The notes: generated by a model from the sequence alone, not told the origin. Shown: positions 48,307 through 58,094, counted from the first letter of the stretch. The stretch: DNA of 64,000 nucleotides from Flagellimonas beolgyonensis (GCF_003992615.1 NZ_RZMY01000003.1:312501-376500), one strand, 5' to 3'. A program made the numbers and translations.

Positions 48307-49344
48307 CTAAATTTTAAATGTCCTGATAAAATCAGCAATCAAAACTGGTACGGGATAATCGGTTATGCGTTGCCATGGAATGCCATCGTCCAATTCGGTC
48401 AAAGGATTCACCAACCAAAATTTGGTATATAAATGTTGGTGGGACAATTTGTGCACAATCGGTTCCATATTATATAAGGTAACGGACTGCATTTTGGGGT
48501 AACCGTTCGTTTCACCCATTTTTTGCTCCAATTGTGCTTCGGACCATTCGCCTTTCGATTCGATCAAAGGAAATTGATACAGGTTTTGCCAAATGCCCTT
48601 CCCTTTTCGCTGTTCCAATAGGGTTTGGTTCGAATCATCAAGAAATACCAAATAGTTAAAATATCGGTTTTTGATCTTGGTCTTGTTCAATTTTACGGGA
48701 AGATTCGATACTAGGTTCTTTTGAAAGGCCACGCAGCTTTCGCTTAATGGACAAAACATGCAATTTGGGTTTTTGGGCGCACATTGGACGGCACCAAATT
48801 CCATGATGCCCTGATTGTAATCCCCGATTTGCTTTGGGTCCATGACCTCGCGGGCCAATTCCTTGAAATATTTTGCCCCCTGGGTTTCATTGATGGGTAG
48901 CTTCACACCAAAATAACGCGCCAATACGCGGTACACATTGCCATCCACCACTGGTTCGGGAATATCAAAACAGAACGATGCAATGGCACTCGCCGTGTAA
49001 TCCCCGACTCCTTTTAAAGATTTAAGGCCTTCATAGGTGTTTGGAAATTTGCCATCAAAATCACTGACCACCATTTTTGCCGTGGTATGTAGGTTTCGTG
49101 CCCTGGAATAGTACCCTAGGCCTTGCCATAGTTTCAAGACCTGTTCCTCGGGGGCATTGGCAAGATCGTGAACGGTTGGGAAGGCCTCCAAAAATTTTTG
49201 GTAATAGGGCAATCCTTGGGCCACCCTGGTCTGCTGCAGCATAATTTCGGACAGCCAAATTCGGTAGGGGTTCCTTGTTTTTCGCCATGGGAGGTCCCTT
49301 TTATTTTCGCGGTACCAATCAAGAATTTTACGGGAAAAAGACAT
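48307..49344 (-). CDS. mutY: Adenine DNA glycosylase MutY
   Basis: Removes A opposite 8-oxoG in DNA. The HhH helix segment is LKSLKGVGDYTASAIASFCF, followed by catalytic Asp in EPVVDGNVYRVLARYF. The [4Fe-4S] motif is CAPKNPNCMFCPLSESC (C-x6-C-x2-C-x5-C). The C-terminal NUDIX-like 8-oxoG recognition domain (from about 228) is present. Length (345) is normal. It begins the mutY-ssb-gldE-gldD run and is divergent from HU. Confidence 0.96.
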   Translation of the reverse strand: MSFSRKILDWYRENKRDLPWRKTRNPYRIWLSEIMLQQTRVAQGLPYYQKFLEAFPTVHDLANAPEEQVLKLWQGLGYYSRARNLHTTAKMVVSDFDGKFPNTYEGLKSLKGVGDYTASAIASFCFDIPEPVVDGNVYRVLARYFGVKLPINETQGAKYFKELAREVMDPKQIGDYNQGIMEFGAVQCAPKNPNCMFCPLSESCVAFQKNLVSNLPVKLNKTKIKNRYFNYLVFLDDSNQTLLEQRKGKGIWQNLYQFPLIESKGEWSEAQLEQKMGETNGYPKMQSVTLYNMEPIVHKLSHQHLYTKFWLVNPLTELDDGIPWQRITDYPVPVLIADFIRTFKI

Positions 49345-49425
49345 GTAAGAAAATACTATGGGCCAAATGTATCAGTTTATATACTTAAAATTAAAGGCTT
49401 TAAACGAAAGATTAATTTTAATGTT

Positions 49426-49433
49426 TATATTTG
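49426..49433 (+). promoter_or_regulatory. -7 box upstream of the HU gene
   Basis: TATATTTG matches TAnnTTTG and lies about 37 nt before the HU ATG; a TTG at normal spacing is not present. Confidence 0.5.
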
Positions 49434-49469
49434 CAAGCCGAAAAAAATAAGAAAAAATAATCAAGAGAA

Positions 49470-49760
49470 ATGACGAAAGCAGATATTGTAACTAGGATCT
49501 CAGAAAAACTAGGAATTGAAAAAGGTGACGTGCAAGCCACAGTGGAATCGTTTATGGAGGAGGTAAAATCTTCCTTGGAAAATGGTGACAATGTTTATTT
49601 AAGAGGTTTTGGTAGCTTTATCATCAAGACCAGAGCTGAAAAAACAGGTAGGAACATTTCAAAGAACACTACCATCAAAATCCCCGCACACAATATTCCT
49701 GCTTTCAAGCCCGCCAAAGTTTTCGTGGAAGGCGTAAAGAGCAATGTACAAGTAAAATAA
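49470..49760 (+). CDS. HU-family DNA-binding protein
   Basis: Histone-like HU/IHF protein that bends and compacts DNA. The 96-residue product starts MTKADIVTRISEKLGIEKGD and has the DNA-binding arm motif LRGFGSFIIKTRAEKTGRNI followed by PAHNIPAFKPAKVF. It is a single copy in this window with its own -7 box, and precedes the 29-residue basic protein by 30 bp. Confidence 0.95.
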   Translation: MTKADIVTRISEKLGIEKGDVQATVESFMEEVKSSLENGDNVYLRGFGSFIIKTRAEKTGRNISKNTTIKIPAHNIPAFKPAKVFVEGVKSNVQVK

Positions 49761-49790
49761 TATAATTAACAACACAAAAGCAAGAGCCTT

Positions 49791-49880
49791 ATGCCGAGTG
49801 GTAAGAAAAGAAAAAGACACAAGGTAGCGACCCACAAGCGTAAAAAACGCAGAAGAGCTAACCGACACAAGAAAAAGTAG
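49791..49880 (+). CDS. 29-residue highly basic protein (ribosome-associated-like)
   Basis: Short gene encoding MPSGKKRKRHKVATHKRKKR followed by RRANRHKKK, with 18 Lys/Arg and four His in 29 residues. The frame is closed by a stop and then a strong terminator hairpin at 49872-49898. It lies between HU and rng, a position I recall as conserved in Bacteroidota, where it is usually annotated as a small hypothetical or ribosome-associated protein. Its charge suggests RNA binding, possibly in the ribosome, as found for other tiny Bacteroidota ribosomal proteins. The exact identity is not claimed. Confidence 0.8.
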   Translation: MPSGKKRKRHKVATHKRKKRRRANRHKKK

Positions 49881-49898
49881 TTGTTGCAACTACTTTTT
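49872..49898 (+). terminator. Terminator after the 29-residue protein gene
   Basis: A perfect 12-bp stem AAAAAGTAGTTG / CAACTACTTTTT with a 3-base loop, overlapping the stop codon region of the small gene, with a T run in the 3' arm. Confidence 0.85.
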
Positions 49899-50034
49899 CA
49901 TTTTACACGTAAAACGTTCTTTGACATAGAGATTCAAACAGCGAATTTCAGTCGGTTCGAAAAATAACCGATACCATATATTTTGTTTAATCATTTGTCC
50001 CAATTTTTATTGGGATGAATAAAAATCGATTCAG

Positions 50035-51579
50035 GTGAATAGAGAATTAATCGTAAGATCTACTCCCGATGCAGTCGATTTTGCCTTACTAAAGGATGGA
50101 AAGCTTATAGAATTACACAAGGAAGAGGACAATAACAACTTTTCCGTTGGGGATATCTTCCTAGCCAAGATAAGAAAACCCGTTACCGGCCTTAATGCGG
50201 CATTTGTCAATGTAGGTTATGAAAAAGATGCCTTCCTGCATTATCATGACCTAGGTCCGCAATTGTCCTCCATGTTGAAATTCATCAAAAAAGTAAGAAC
50301 AGGGAAACTAAAAGATTTCTCCCTGAAAGATTTTCCATTTGAAAAAGACATTGACAAGAATGGCAGCATCACCGATGCAATCAAGGCCAATCAGTCATTA
50401 TTGGTACAAATTGTTAAGGAACCCATTTCCACCAAGGGCCCGAGAATCAGCTCCGAGCTTTCCATTGCCGGACGTTACTTGGTCATGGTCCCTTTTTCCG
50501 ATAGGGTCTCGGTATCCCAAAAGATAGCGAGCAAAGAGGAAAAGGACAGGCTCATCCGACTCGTGAAGAGCATTAAGCCCAAAGGATTTGGTGTGATCAT
50601 CCGTACCGTTGCAGAAGGCAAAAAGGTTGCAGAACTGGACAAAGATCTACAGAACTTGCTGGCCAAATGGATAGCAATGTGCAAAAAATTGCCTAGAGCG
50701 CCCCATCCATCCAAAGTATTGGTGGAACTCAATAGGGCCTCTTCCATCCTTCGGGATGTATTTAACGATACCTTTACCGGAATCCATGTTGATGACGAAA
50801 CGCTTTACAACCAAATCAAGGACTATGTGCACGAGATTGCACCCGAGAAGGAATCCATTGTAAAGCAATACACCGGTTCTGTCCCCATTTTTGAAAAGTT
50901 TGGAATTGAGCGTCAAATTAAGACCTCGTTCGGAAAAACGGCTTCAATGAGCAAGGGCGCCTATTTGGTGATCGAACATACCGAAGCGTTGCACGTTATA
51001 GACGTGAACAGCGGTAACCGATCCAACAAGGCCAAGAACCAAGAAGATACCGCTTTGGAAGTGAACCTATTGGCCGCTTCCGAAATTGCCCGACAATTGC
51101 GATTGCGGGATATGGGAGGTATTATCGTTATCGATTTTATCGATATGACCAAAGGTGACCATCGAAGAAAATTGTTCGACCACCTTAGGGATGAAATGAA
51201 GGACGACAGGGCAAAACATAAAATATTGCCCCCCAGCAAATTTGGACTTGTCCAAATTACAAGACAACGGGTTCGTCCTGAAATGAACATCAAGACCAGT
51301 GAGGAGAATCCGAACGTTACCGGTGCCGAAATTGAAGCACCGATCGTCATCATCGATAAAATCCAAGCAGATTTGGAACGAATCCTTAAGGCAAACCCAA
51401 AGAACAATGGAATAGTGCTCAACACACACCCATTCATTGCGGCTTACCTTACGCAAGGATTCCCATCCATCCGGTTTAAATGGTTCAACACCCATAAAAA
51501 ATGGATTAAAATCCAACCACGGGATGCCTACACCTATCTTGAATATCATTTCAAAGACAAAGAGGGCAAAACCCTATGA
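50035..51579 (+). CDS. rng: Ribonuclease G (RNase E/G family)
   Basis: Single-strand-specific endoribonuclease for rRNA maturation and mRNA decay, cytosolic. The N-terminal S1 domain is in residues 38-125 (GDIFLAKIRKPVTGLNAAFV). The catalytic metal-binding Asp residues are in VIDVNSGNR and GGIIVIDFIDM, and the family motif RQRVRPEMNIK lies near residue 418. The zinc-link Cys pair of RNase E is absent, as usual for this group. The start is GTG at 50035, giving the expected MNRELIVRSTP. It is followed by a terminator and then a glycosidase gene. Confidence 0.95.
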   Translation: MNRELIVRSTPDAVDFALLKDGKLIELHKEEDNNNFSVGDIFLAKIRKPVTGLNAAFVNVGYEKDAFLHYHDLGPQLSSMLKFIKKVRTGKLKDFSLKDFPFEKDIDKNGSITDAIKANQSLLVQIVKEPISTKGPRISSELSIAGRYLVMVPFSDRVSVSQKIASKEEKDRLIRLVKSIKPKGFGVIIRTVAEGKKVAELDKDLQNLLAKWIAMCKKLPRAPHPSKVLVELNRASSILRDVFNDTFTGIHVDDETLYNQIKDYVHEIAPEKESIVKQYTGSVPIFEKFGIERQIKTSFGKTASMSKGAYLVIEHTEALHVIDVNSGNRSNKAKNQEDTALEVNLLAASEIARQLRLRDMGGIIVIDFIDMTKGDHRRKLFDHLRDEMKDDRAKHKILPPSKFGLVQITRQRVRPEMNIKTSEENPNVTGAEIEAPIVIIDKIQADLERILKANPKNNGIVLNTHPFIAAYLTQGFPSIRFKWFNTHKKWIKIQPRDAYTYLEYHFKDKEGKTL

Positions 51580-51587
51580 CAATAACC

Positions 51588-51620
51588 AAAAGCGACTCCA
51601 GAAATGGGGTCGCTTTTTTT
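51588..51620 (+). terminator. Terminator after rng
   Basis: AAAAGCGACTCC / GGGGTCGCTTTT stem (one G-U pair, 6-base loop) followed by a T run, 8 nt past the rng stop. Confidence 0.85.
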
Positions 51621-51623
51621 GTT

Positions 51624-51655
51624 TTGGAAGGTTTCGAGGCTAAATGCTACCTTTG
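51624..51655 (+). promoter_or_regulatory. Promoter of the glycosidase-lipoprotein gene
   Basis: TTG (51624-51626) and TACCTTTG (51648-51655) are separated by 21 bp and fit the Bacteroidota consensus. It lies directly after the rng terminator and about 27 nt before the ATG at 51682. Confidence 0.65.
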
Positions 51656-51681
51656 GAACATCCATCAATTTTCCATATCCA

Positions 51682-54054
51682 ATGCGGTCAATCCCATTTT
51701 TACTTTCCCTGCTATTTCTCGCGGCTTGCAATAATCCGGCCACCCAATCGATTTCAGCTTTATTGGAAGATGCCCCAGCCATTCAAGGAAACAAGGATTA
51801 TCTGGATTCTCCTTTTGCTACCGCTGGAGACCGGGTATACATGGTAGGTCATCAAAATGGTACGTTCCCTTCCCTGGGATGGCATATTAAAGGAGAAATG
51901 GGCGGCATCTGGAACCACCCCATAAAGTTAATGGATGGTTTTGATGCCACATTGGAATGGGAAGACCAACCACTACAATTGAACAATGCCACCCGGTTTA
52001 TCAACTATCCGTTTGCAAACCGACATATTTTTGAATTTCCCGAAGAACAATTGGTTGTGGAACGCATCCAATTTGTACCTGATAGCACCCAAGGACTGGT
52101 GGTGCAGTATATTTTTAAAAACAATTCCCCTTCCCCGATTTCTGGAAATTTTACATTTACCGGTCATTCAGATTTGTTGCCCACATGGTTGGGCGAGCGC
52201 ACCCAAATGGTGGATGACCAAGATGTCGGTACCTTCGAAGAAAATTATTGGGTTGTAAAAGATCAATCCAATCCTTGGTTCACCCTATTTGGTTCGGATA
52301 TAAAACCGGAATCGTTTCTTACCAATGAAAATAAGGGGGATACCCATGGACAATCCAATTCGTTGATCTACCACATTGACATTCCGGGCAATTCCGAGTA
52401 CGTTCAAAATTTTTACATCGCAGGCTCCTATACATCAAAGGAAGATGCTGTCAACACCTATCAAAATCTTCAGAGCGATTATATCAATCATTTCAAAGCC
52501 AAAAAAGCGCGGTACGAGGCTTTGGCAGCACAAACCAAGTTGACCATTCCAGATAAAGATTTGCAACAGGCTTTTGAATGGCTCAAATACAATAGTGATT
52601 GGTTGGTTCGGACCGTTCCCGAAATCGGCACCGGCATTGGCGCCGGAATCCCCGATTATCCTTGGTGGTTCGGGGTAGATAGTGAATATGCCCTTAAGGG
52701 ATACATGGCCATTGGCAGGGAAGAAATCGTTGCGGCAACCATCCAGCTTTTGGACAGTGTGTCCATGGCCATCAACGGCAATGGCCGTATTCTACATGAA
52801 ATGTCGACCAATGGAGCCGTTTTCAATGAGGGCAACATCAACGAGACCCCTCAGTTTGCCTCTTTGATCTGGGACATTTATTCCTGGAATGGAGACAAGA
52901 CGTTTCTAGAAAAATATTTTCCAACAGTACAAAAGGGCCTGCAATGGTTAATGGACGAAAATGATACCAACCAAAATCTTTTCCCAGACGGTTTTGGAAT
53001 GATGGAAATCCATGGACTCAACAGTGAAATGATCGATGTGGCCTCCTATACCCAAAAAGCTTTTGAAGACGCTTCGAAAATGGCCCATGCATTGGAAAAA
53101 TCGGATTTGGCAAACAAATATGAAGCGTTGGCCGACGAGCTCAAACAAAGGATCAATACAGAATTCTGGTCCGCGGATTTTGGTTCCTATGCCGATTTTA
53201 TCGGTACGGATGAACAGGCACTCCACTTGATCGAAGACGCCCTGGTTCGCGCTGATACGCTCAACAAACCTTGGGCGGTTGAGGAGTTAAAAGCTACTGA
53301 AAGACAACTACTGGAACACCCTTCGACAAAACCGAGACCCTTTGTACTCTATCATAATTGGGTGGTGAACACGCCCATGGAAATGGGAATCGCCGATTCC
53401 ACCAAAGCCATTGTGGCTTTGGACAATGCCAAAAAATTTACCAATCCCTTCGGGATGTTCGTTACCGGAATCGATAGGGATGAATCCGCCGGAAAGGACG
53501 AAGGTTCCTTTAAAGGCAGCAAGGTCTTTTCCTATACCGGGGCTGTAATGACCCTGCCCACTGGCGTACAGGCCGTTGCAGAAAATAATTATGGCCGTCC
53601 CGATGAAGCATTGGATTACCTGAAACGGATGACACGTTCCTTTAGCTATGCATTGCCAGGAAGTATGTATGAAGTTTCGCCAGATTATGGCATGATGACC
53701 CAAGCCTGGAACATTTATGCCTTTGCCATCCCCATAGTGAACCAGTTTTTTGGCATCAGCTCCAAAGCATATGACAAAATGATGGAAATACGTCCACAAA
53801 TGCCCAAGGATTGGACCGATGTTTCATTGGAAAATGTGAAAATTGGCAACAATGAAGTTTCGATTTGGTATGAAAACAATAACGGTATTTTTCAAATAAA
53901 GGTGCAACAGACCAATCCCGAATGGCATTTAAAGCTCATTTTGCCCCAAGATGATTATTCTGTAACCGAGGGAAATCCAGAAACAAGTTTAGCCAATGGC
54001 AAAACAGTCTTTAGGCTGACCAATGAAAAAACCATGGTGATCACCAAACCTTGA
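51682..54054 (+). CDS. Six-hairpin glycosidase lipoprotein (GH15/debranching-like)
   Basis: Predicted surface or periplasmic lipoprotein of 790 residues. The signal peptide ends with LFLAAC (Cys16). The first 260 residues are beta-rich; the second half is an (alpha/alpha)6 barrel with motifs seen in glycogen debranching/amylo-alpha-1,6-glucosidase and GH15 enzymes: GIPDYPWWFGVDSEY near residue 324, LIWDIYSWNGDKTFLEKY near 399, and GSFKGSKVFSYTGAV near 610. Acidic residues in these segments probably form the catalytic pair. It likely cleaves an alpha-glucan-type or oligosaccharide substrate; the exact one is unknown. The ATG at 51682 starts the signal peptide; earlier in-frame ATGs overlap the rng terminator. 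Confidence 0.82.
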   Translation: MRSIPFLLSLLFLAACNNPATQSISALLEDAPAIQGNKDYLDSPFATAGDRVYMVGHQNGTFPSLGWHIKGEMGGIWNHPIKLMDGFDATLEWEDQPLQLNNATRFINYPFANRHIFEFPEEQLVVERIQFVPDSTQGLVVQYIFKNNSPSPISGNFTFTGHSDLLPTWLGERTQMVDDQDVGTFEENYWVVKDQSNPWFTLFGSDIKPESFLTNENKGDTHGQSNSLIYHIDIPGNSEYVQNFYIAGSYTSKEDAVNTYQNLQSDYINHFKAKKARYEALAAQTKLTIPDKDLQQAFEWLKYNSDWLVRTVPEIGTGIGAGIPDYPWWFGVDSEYALKGYMAIGREEIVAATIQLLDSVSMAINGNGRILHEMSTNGAVFNEGNINETPQFASLIWDIYSWNGDKTFLEKYFPTVQKGLQWLMDENDTNQNLFPDGFGMMEIHGLNSEMIDVASYTQKAFEDASKMAHALEKSDLANKYEALADELKQRINTEFWSADFGSYADFIGTDEQALHLIEDALVRADTLNKPWAVEELKATERQLLEHPSTKPRPFVLYHNWVVNTPMEMGIADSTKAIVALDNAKKFTNPFGMFVTGIDRDESAGKDEGSFKGSKVFSYTGAVMTLPTGVQAVAENNYGRPDEALDYLKRMTRSFSYALPGSMYEVSPDYGMMTQAWNIYAFAIPIVNQFFGISSKAYDKMMEIRPQMPKDWTDVSLENVKIGNNEVSIWYENNNGIFQIKVQQTNPEWHLKLILPQDDYSVTEGNPETSLANGKTVFRLTNEKTMVITKP

Positions 54055-54060
54055 ACCCAC

Positions 54061-54546
54061 ATGCAAAACCAATTCTCTTATAGCAAGTCGTACTCGGTGC
54101 AGGAAGCCACTAAAAAATTGGAGCGTTATTGTGCCTACCAAGAACGCTGCCATAAAGAGGTGATTGATAAACTTCGCAACATGCGGATGATTCCCGAGGC
54201 CATTGACCAAATCGTGGGCCACCTTATCCAAGAAAACTACCTGAACGAGGAACGATTTGCCAAAAGTTTTGCGCGAGGTAAATTCAACATCAAAAAATGG
54301 GGTAAGAATCGAATTGTGCGGGAACTTCAGTTTAGGGATATTTCCGCATTCAACATTAAAAGTGCCCTTAAGGAAATTACCAACGATGCCTATTTGACAA
54401 CTTTGGACGAATTGGCCCAAAAGCGTTTGGACACCATCAAGGAAAGTAATCCTCAAAAACGCAAGAAAAAATTGGCCGATTACCTATTGTATAGAGGTTG
54501 GGAAAGCCATTTGGTCTATGACAAGGTCAATGAGCTGATCAGCTAA
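54061..54546 (+). CDS. recX: Regulatory protein RecX
   Basis: RecA modulator of the RecX family, 161 residues, mostly helical. Family traits include RYCAYQERCHKEVIDKLRNM near residue 22, FIEENYLNEERFAKSFARGKF-like segment near 60 and WGKNRIVRELQFRDIS near 82. Three-helix repeats are clear. The start lies 6 bp after the glycosidase stop, so co-transcription is likely although the functions differ. It converges with the JmjC-like gene. Confidence 0.9.
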   Translation: MQNQFSYSKSYSVQEATKKLERYCAYQERCHKEVIDKLRNMRMIPEAIDQIVGHLIQENYLNEERFAKSFARGKFNIKKWGKNRIVRELQFRDISAFNIKSALKEITNDAYLTTLDELAQKRLDTIKESNPQKRKKKLADYLLYRGWESHLVYDKVNELIS

Positions 54547-54552
54547 TAAACA

Positions 54553-55419
54553 TTATACCTGCACCAGTTTTCGTGTGCGCAAAACAGCTTGCTCATTTTT
54601 CCAATCGATCCATTGCTGGCCCTTCCATTTGCGCATGAGGTTGTCAAAATGGCGCATCACAAAAATGTTATATACCGCCCTGCTCAAGTTTTGCGGTTTT
54701 TTCGCGATGGATCGCAGGCTCATGGAAAAACCTGGCGTAACATACTTCATATAGTGCCAATAGCCTTCCGGGATATACAGCACATTGCCGTGTTCCAAAT
54801 CGGCAATATGCCCGTTGGCGTGTTTAAGTGCAGGCCATTTTTCCAAATCGGGCTTATCAAAATCGATATCCTCCCTGGTGATCAACGAATGGGGCACTTT
54901 GTACAGGTATTTGGTCTCGGATTGTGAAAACAGGATACACTGTTTTTTACCTTCAAAATGGAAATGGAAGATATTGGCCAGATCAATATCGTAATGCATA
55001 AACGTATAGGAATCCTCGCCACCAAAGAACAACATAGGCAGGCCCTTCATCAACTTCAATCCAAAATCGGGATAGCTAAAATCCTGTTGTAGTTCTGGTA
55101 CTTCCTTGAGAATATTCCAAAGGAATATGCGATAGCGTGTTGGTCCACTTTTCAGCAGATCTACATATTCCGACATCTGCATTTTGGCGTGGGGTTCGTT
55201 GAAACCTTCATCGTGCTTTACCGGACGATCGTCATACAGTGGCACGATCTTATCCCCTGCCACATCCTTCATATACTCCAAGTTCCATTTGGAATAAGCA
55301 GGCCAATCCTCAATAAACCTTTCGATGACTACAGGTTTTTGGGGCTTGAAATAGTTTTGGATAAATTCCCTTTTCGTCAGGGTCTTTTCCCTCGGTATCT
55401 GTTCAAGGTTCAGCTTCAA
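54553..55419 (-). CDS. Cupin-like JmjC domain oxygenase
   Basis: Cupin_8/JmjC-type protein, a predicted Fe(II)/2-oxoglutarate-dependent oxygenase of 288 residues. The metal-binding HxD appears as HYDID near residue 142 and the distal His in EGYWHYMKYV near 227, within the motif LEHGNVLYIPEGYWHY. The N-terminal KPVVIERFIEDWPAYSKWN is typical of the family. Likely targets are hydroxylated side chains of proteins or small molecules; undetermined. It precedes bioB on the minus strand by 58 bp. Confidence 0.85.
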   Translation of the reverse strand: MKLNLEQIPREKTLTKREFIQNYFKPQKPVVIERFIEDWPAYSKWNLEYMKDVAGDKIVPLYDDRPVKHDEGFNEPHAKMQMSEYVDLLKSGPTRYRIFLWNILKEVPELQQDFSYPDFGLKLMKGLPMLFFGGEDSYTFMHYDIDLANIFHFHFEGKKQCILFSQSETKYLYKVPHSLITREDIDFDKPDLEKWPALKHANGHIADLEHGNVLYIPEGYWHYMKYVTPGFSMSLRSIAKKPQNLSRAVYNIFVMRHFDNLMRKWKGQQWIDWKNEQAVLRTRKLVQV

Positions 55420-55477
55420 GATTTCAAGGAATTTGAAACCGCTAAATTAGTAAAAGGTTTTGAATTTGATTACGCTC

Positions 55478-56575
55478 CTAACTTTTGGTAACAACACCTT
55501 TCCCCTTGGCCGCCTCGTTCCTTTCGATGACGTGACCGGGTCGCGACCACTTCGGTTTTTCACCCAATGGAGCGTATTCGGAGTCAGCTGCCTCCACAGT
55601 CTGTGGCTGTGGTGCCTTCACGAAAGCTTTTTGTGGATTCAATCCCAATTGCTTGAACATTTCCATGTCCTCATTGACATCCGGGTTTGGAGTGGTCAAT
55701 AGTTTATCCCCAGCAAAAATGGAATTGGCGCCGGCGAAAAAACACATCGCCTGTCCTTCCCTTGTCATTTCGGTCCTACCAGCCGAAAGCCGTACTTGGG
55801 TTTGCGGCATCACGATTCGGGTGGTGGCTACCATTCGAATCATCTCCCATATCTCAACAGGTTTTTGATCTTCCATGGGAGTACCTTCAACGGCCACCAA
55901 AGCGTTGATCGGCACTGATTCCGGTTGTGGGTTCAAGGTGGAAAGAGCGACCAACATACCTGCACGATCTTCTACGTTTTCTCCCATTCCGATTATGCCA
56001 CCACTGCAGACCGTAACATTGGTTTTTCGAACGTTTTCAATGGTCTGCAAACGGTCTTCATACCCTCGGGTGGAAATCACTTCCTTGTAATATTCCTCTG
56101 AAGTATCCAAATTATGGTTGTAGGCGTACAATCCGGCCTCTGCCAATCGTTTGGCTTGATTTTCGGTCACCATGCCCAAGGTACAGCACACCTCCATGTC
56201 CAACTTGTTGATGGTCCGTACCATTTCCAACACTTGATCGAACTCGGGTCCGTCCTTTACGTTTCGCCATGCCGCTCCCATACAAACCCTGGAACTACCA
56301 GATGCCTTTGCGCGCAAAGCCTGAGCCTTTACTTGCTGCACGGACATTAAATCGTTGCCCTCAATATCCGTATGGTAACGAGCTGCTTGTGGACAATACC
56401 CGCAATCTTCAGGACAACCCCCTGTTTTGATGGAAAGCAAAGTGGAAACCTGAACAGTATTCGGGTCATGAAACTGTCTGTGAACGGTAGCTGCCTCATA
56501 GAGCAACTCCATCAGCGGCTTATTGTAAATGGCCAGGATTTCTTCCTTGGTCCAATCGTGTCGTGTCTGATTCAT
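55478..56575 (-). CDS. bioB: Biotin synthase BioB
   Basis: Radical SAM enzyme inserting sulfur into dethiobiotin. The [4Fe-4S]-SAM motif is [16 protein letters not shown] (CxxxCxxC) near residue 53. Other family segments are [13 protein letters not shown] near 100 and [21 protein letters not shown] near 265, the latter with the Arg of the [2Fe-2S] site. At 365 residues it is slightly longer than E. coli BioB, with a tail of about 35 residues rich in charged and Pro residues ([16 protein letters not shown]). It is separated from bioA by the flotillin, NfeD and ketoacyl-synthase genes, and by the terminator at 56602, so it likely has its own promoter. Confidence 0.97.
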   Translation of the reverse strand: MNQTRHDWTKEEILAIYNKPLMELLYEAATVHRQFHDPNTVQVSTLLSIKTGGCPEDCGYCPQAARYHTDIEGNDLMSVQQVKAQALRAKASGSSRVCMGAAWRNVKDGPEFDQVLEMVRTINKLDMEVCCTLGMVTENQAKRLAEAGLYAYNHNLDTSEEYYKEVISTRGYEDRLQTIENVRKTNVTVCSGGIIGMGENVEDRAGMLVALSTLNPQPESVPINALVAVEGTPMEDQKPVEIWEMIRMVATTRIVMPQTQVRLSAGRTEMTREGQAMCFFAGANSIFAGDKLLTTPNPDVNEDMEMFKQLGLNPQKAFVKAPQPQTVEAADSEYAPLGEKPKWSRPGHVIERNEAAKGKGVVTKS

Positions 56576-56601
56576 ACACCAAAAATAGTCTTTAACACCA
56601 A

Positions 56602-56627
56602 AAAACCGAAGCGTGGGCTTCGGTTTT
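56602..56627 (-). terminator. Terminator between flotillin and bioB
   Basis: Perfect 11-bp stem AAAACCGAAGC / GCTTCGGTTTT with a 4-base loop, followed by a T run on the minus strand; 25 nt past the flotillin stop. Confidence 0.88.
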
Positions 56628-56652
56628 CTTATTGTTGTTCATTAAAATGAGA

Positions 56653-58089
56653 TTATTCCTCTTCTCCAGACTCTGTTTCTTTGGAGGGTTTGGCTTCATC
56701 ATTTCCTTCTTTTGCCTTCACATCCTTTCCCTTCAAGTATTCTGGGAGGTCCATACCGGCCATGTTGAACATCTCTTGCAAGGGTGGTACGGATTTGTAC
56801 ATGCCCGAGATAAAATTGGCCGTGGAGTTCTTGCCATCCGCCGTCTTGTTGCCGGAATCCCATACCGTGACCTTATCAATCTTAATATTTTTGATGGCTT
56901 CTGCTTGTTTTTCCACTAATTCTGGAAGCTTATCGGCAATCAATAACAATACGGCATCTTTCGGACTGTTGCCTGCAGCCTTCACAATTTTATCGAGACC
57001 TTCTGCTTGTTTGGTCAATACCTCAAAAATACCTTTGGCCTCGGCTTGTGCTTTAAAGAGTATCGCATCCGCCTCACCTTTGGCCCTTCTACGGATCATT
57101 TCCGCTTCGGCTTCCGCCTCTATTTCCACTTTCTGTTTGTCAATTTGGGCAGGTATAACGATATCCGCCATTTGGGAGCTGCGTTCGCGTTCCGCTCTGG
57201 CAATTTCCGCATCGCGCTCTGCAGAGTAGGACTCTTCCAATGCCTTTGCGGCCTGAACTTTTTCGGAGGCAATCGCCGTTCTTTCGGCCTCGGCCTCTCT
57301 TTGACGACGCAAGGAATCCGAATTGGCGATATCAATTTTTGCCAAGTTTTCCCCTTCCACCGCTTTTGCATTGGCAGCGGCGACTTGGGAACGTTCATCC
57401 TGAACTGCATTGGCCTCACCAATGGCACCATCCCTATTTTTCTCGGCAACGGATTTTCTAGCGGCGTTGATGGCGTGGGCAGCAGCTTCTTTACCCAATG
57501 CTTCAATATACCCAGACTCATCCACAATATCCGTAATGTTCACGTTGATGAGTTTAAGACCCACTTTTTTCAACTCCGACTCCACACTTTGGGAGATATT
57601 GGTCAAGAATTTGTCCCTATCGGCATTGATTTCCTCAATATCCATGGAAGCGACCACCAAACGCAACTGACCAAAAATGATTTCCTTAGCCAATTCCTGA
57701 ACCTCTTTCAACCCAAGGCCCAACAAGCGCTCGGCCGCATTTTGCATTACACCTGGCTCTGTTGAAATACCGATAGTGAATCGCGATGGTACATTTACCC
57801 GAATGTTCTGCCTACTCAAGGCATTGGTAAGATCCACTTCGATGGAAATCGGGGTCAGATCCAAAAATTCATAGTCTTGGATAACCGGCCAAACAAAAGC
57901 GGCCCCACCGTGGATACATTTGGCTGAATTTCCGGTCCCCACCTTACCATAAACCACAAGAATACGGTCTGATGGACATCTTTTGTACCTCCTAATAAAG
58001 GAGATGATGATAATGAAGAAAAACAGTACGGCGAAACCAATGGCCAATAATGTGGCCCCTCCGCCCATTTGTAATGGTAGTGTTAGCAT
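56653..58089 (-). CDS. Flotillin-like SPFH protein
   Basis: Membrane scaffold of the SPFH/flotillin family, 478 residues. A single N-terminal membrane segment (about 10-32) is followed by an SPFH domain (FLDLTPISIEVDLTNALSRQ near residue 74; IMFGQLRLVVASMDIEEINAD-like segment near 145), then an Ala/Glu-rich coiled coil (about 220-370) and a C-terminal region. Flotillins form oligomeric microdomains with NfeD proteins. Its partner gene at 58095, 5 bp upstream, encodes the NfeD-like protein, and the pair is a known conserved operon. Confidence 0.92.
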   Translation of the reverse strand: MLTLPLQMGGGATLLAIGFAVLFFFIIIISFIRRYKRCPSDRILVVYGKVGTGNSAKCIHGGAAFVWPVIQDYEFLDLTPISIEVDLTNALSRQNIRVNVPSRFTIGISTEPGVMQNAAERLLGLGLKEVQELAKEIIFGQLRLVVASMDIEEINADRDKFLTNISQSVESELKKVGLKLINVNITDIVDESGYIEALGKEAAAHAINAARKSVAEKNRDGAIGEANAVQDERSQVAAANAKAVEGENLAKIDIANSDSLRRQREAEAERTAIASEKVQAAKALEESYSAERDAEIARAERERSSQMADIVIPAQIDKQKVEIEAEAEAEMIRRRAKGEADAILFKAQAEAKGIFEVLTKQAEGLDKIVKAAGNSPKDAVLLLIADKLPELVEKQAEAIKNIKIDKVTVWDSGNKTADGKNSTANFISGMYKSVPPLQEMFNMAGMDLPEYLKGKDVKAKEGNDEAKPSKETESGEEE

Positions 58090-58094
58090 GCTGA

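Noticed and set aside
57007..57765. 252-codon + strand open frame
   Set aside because: Fully antisense to the flotillin coiled coil; composition rich in Phe, Gly, Arg is a shadow of an Ala/Glu-rich gene.
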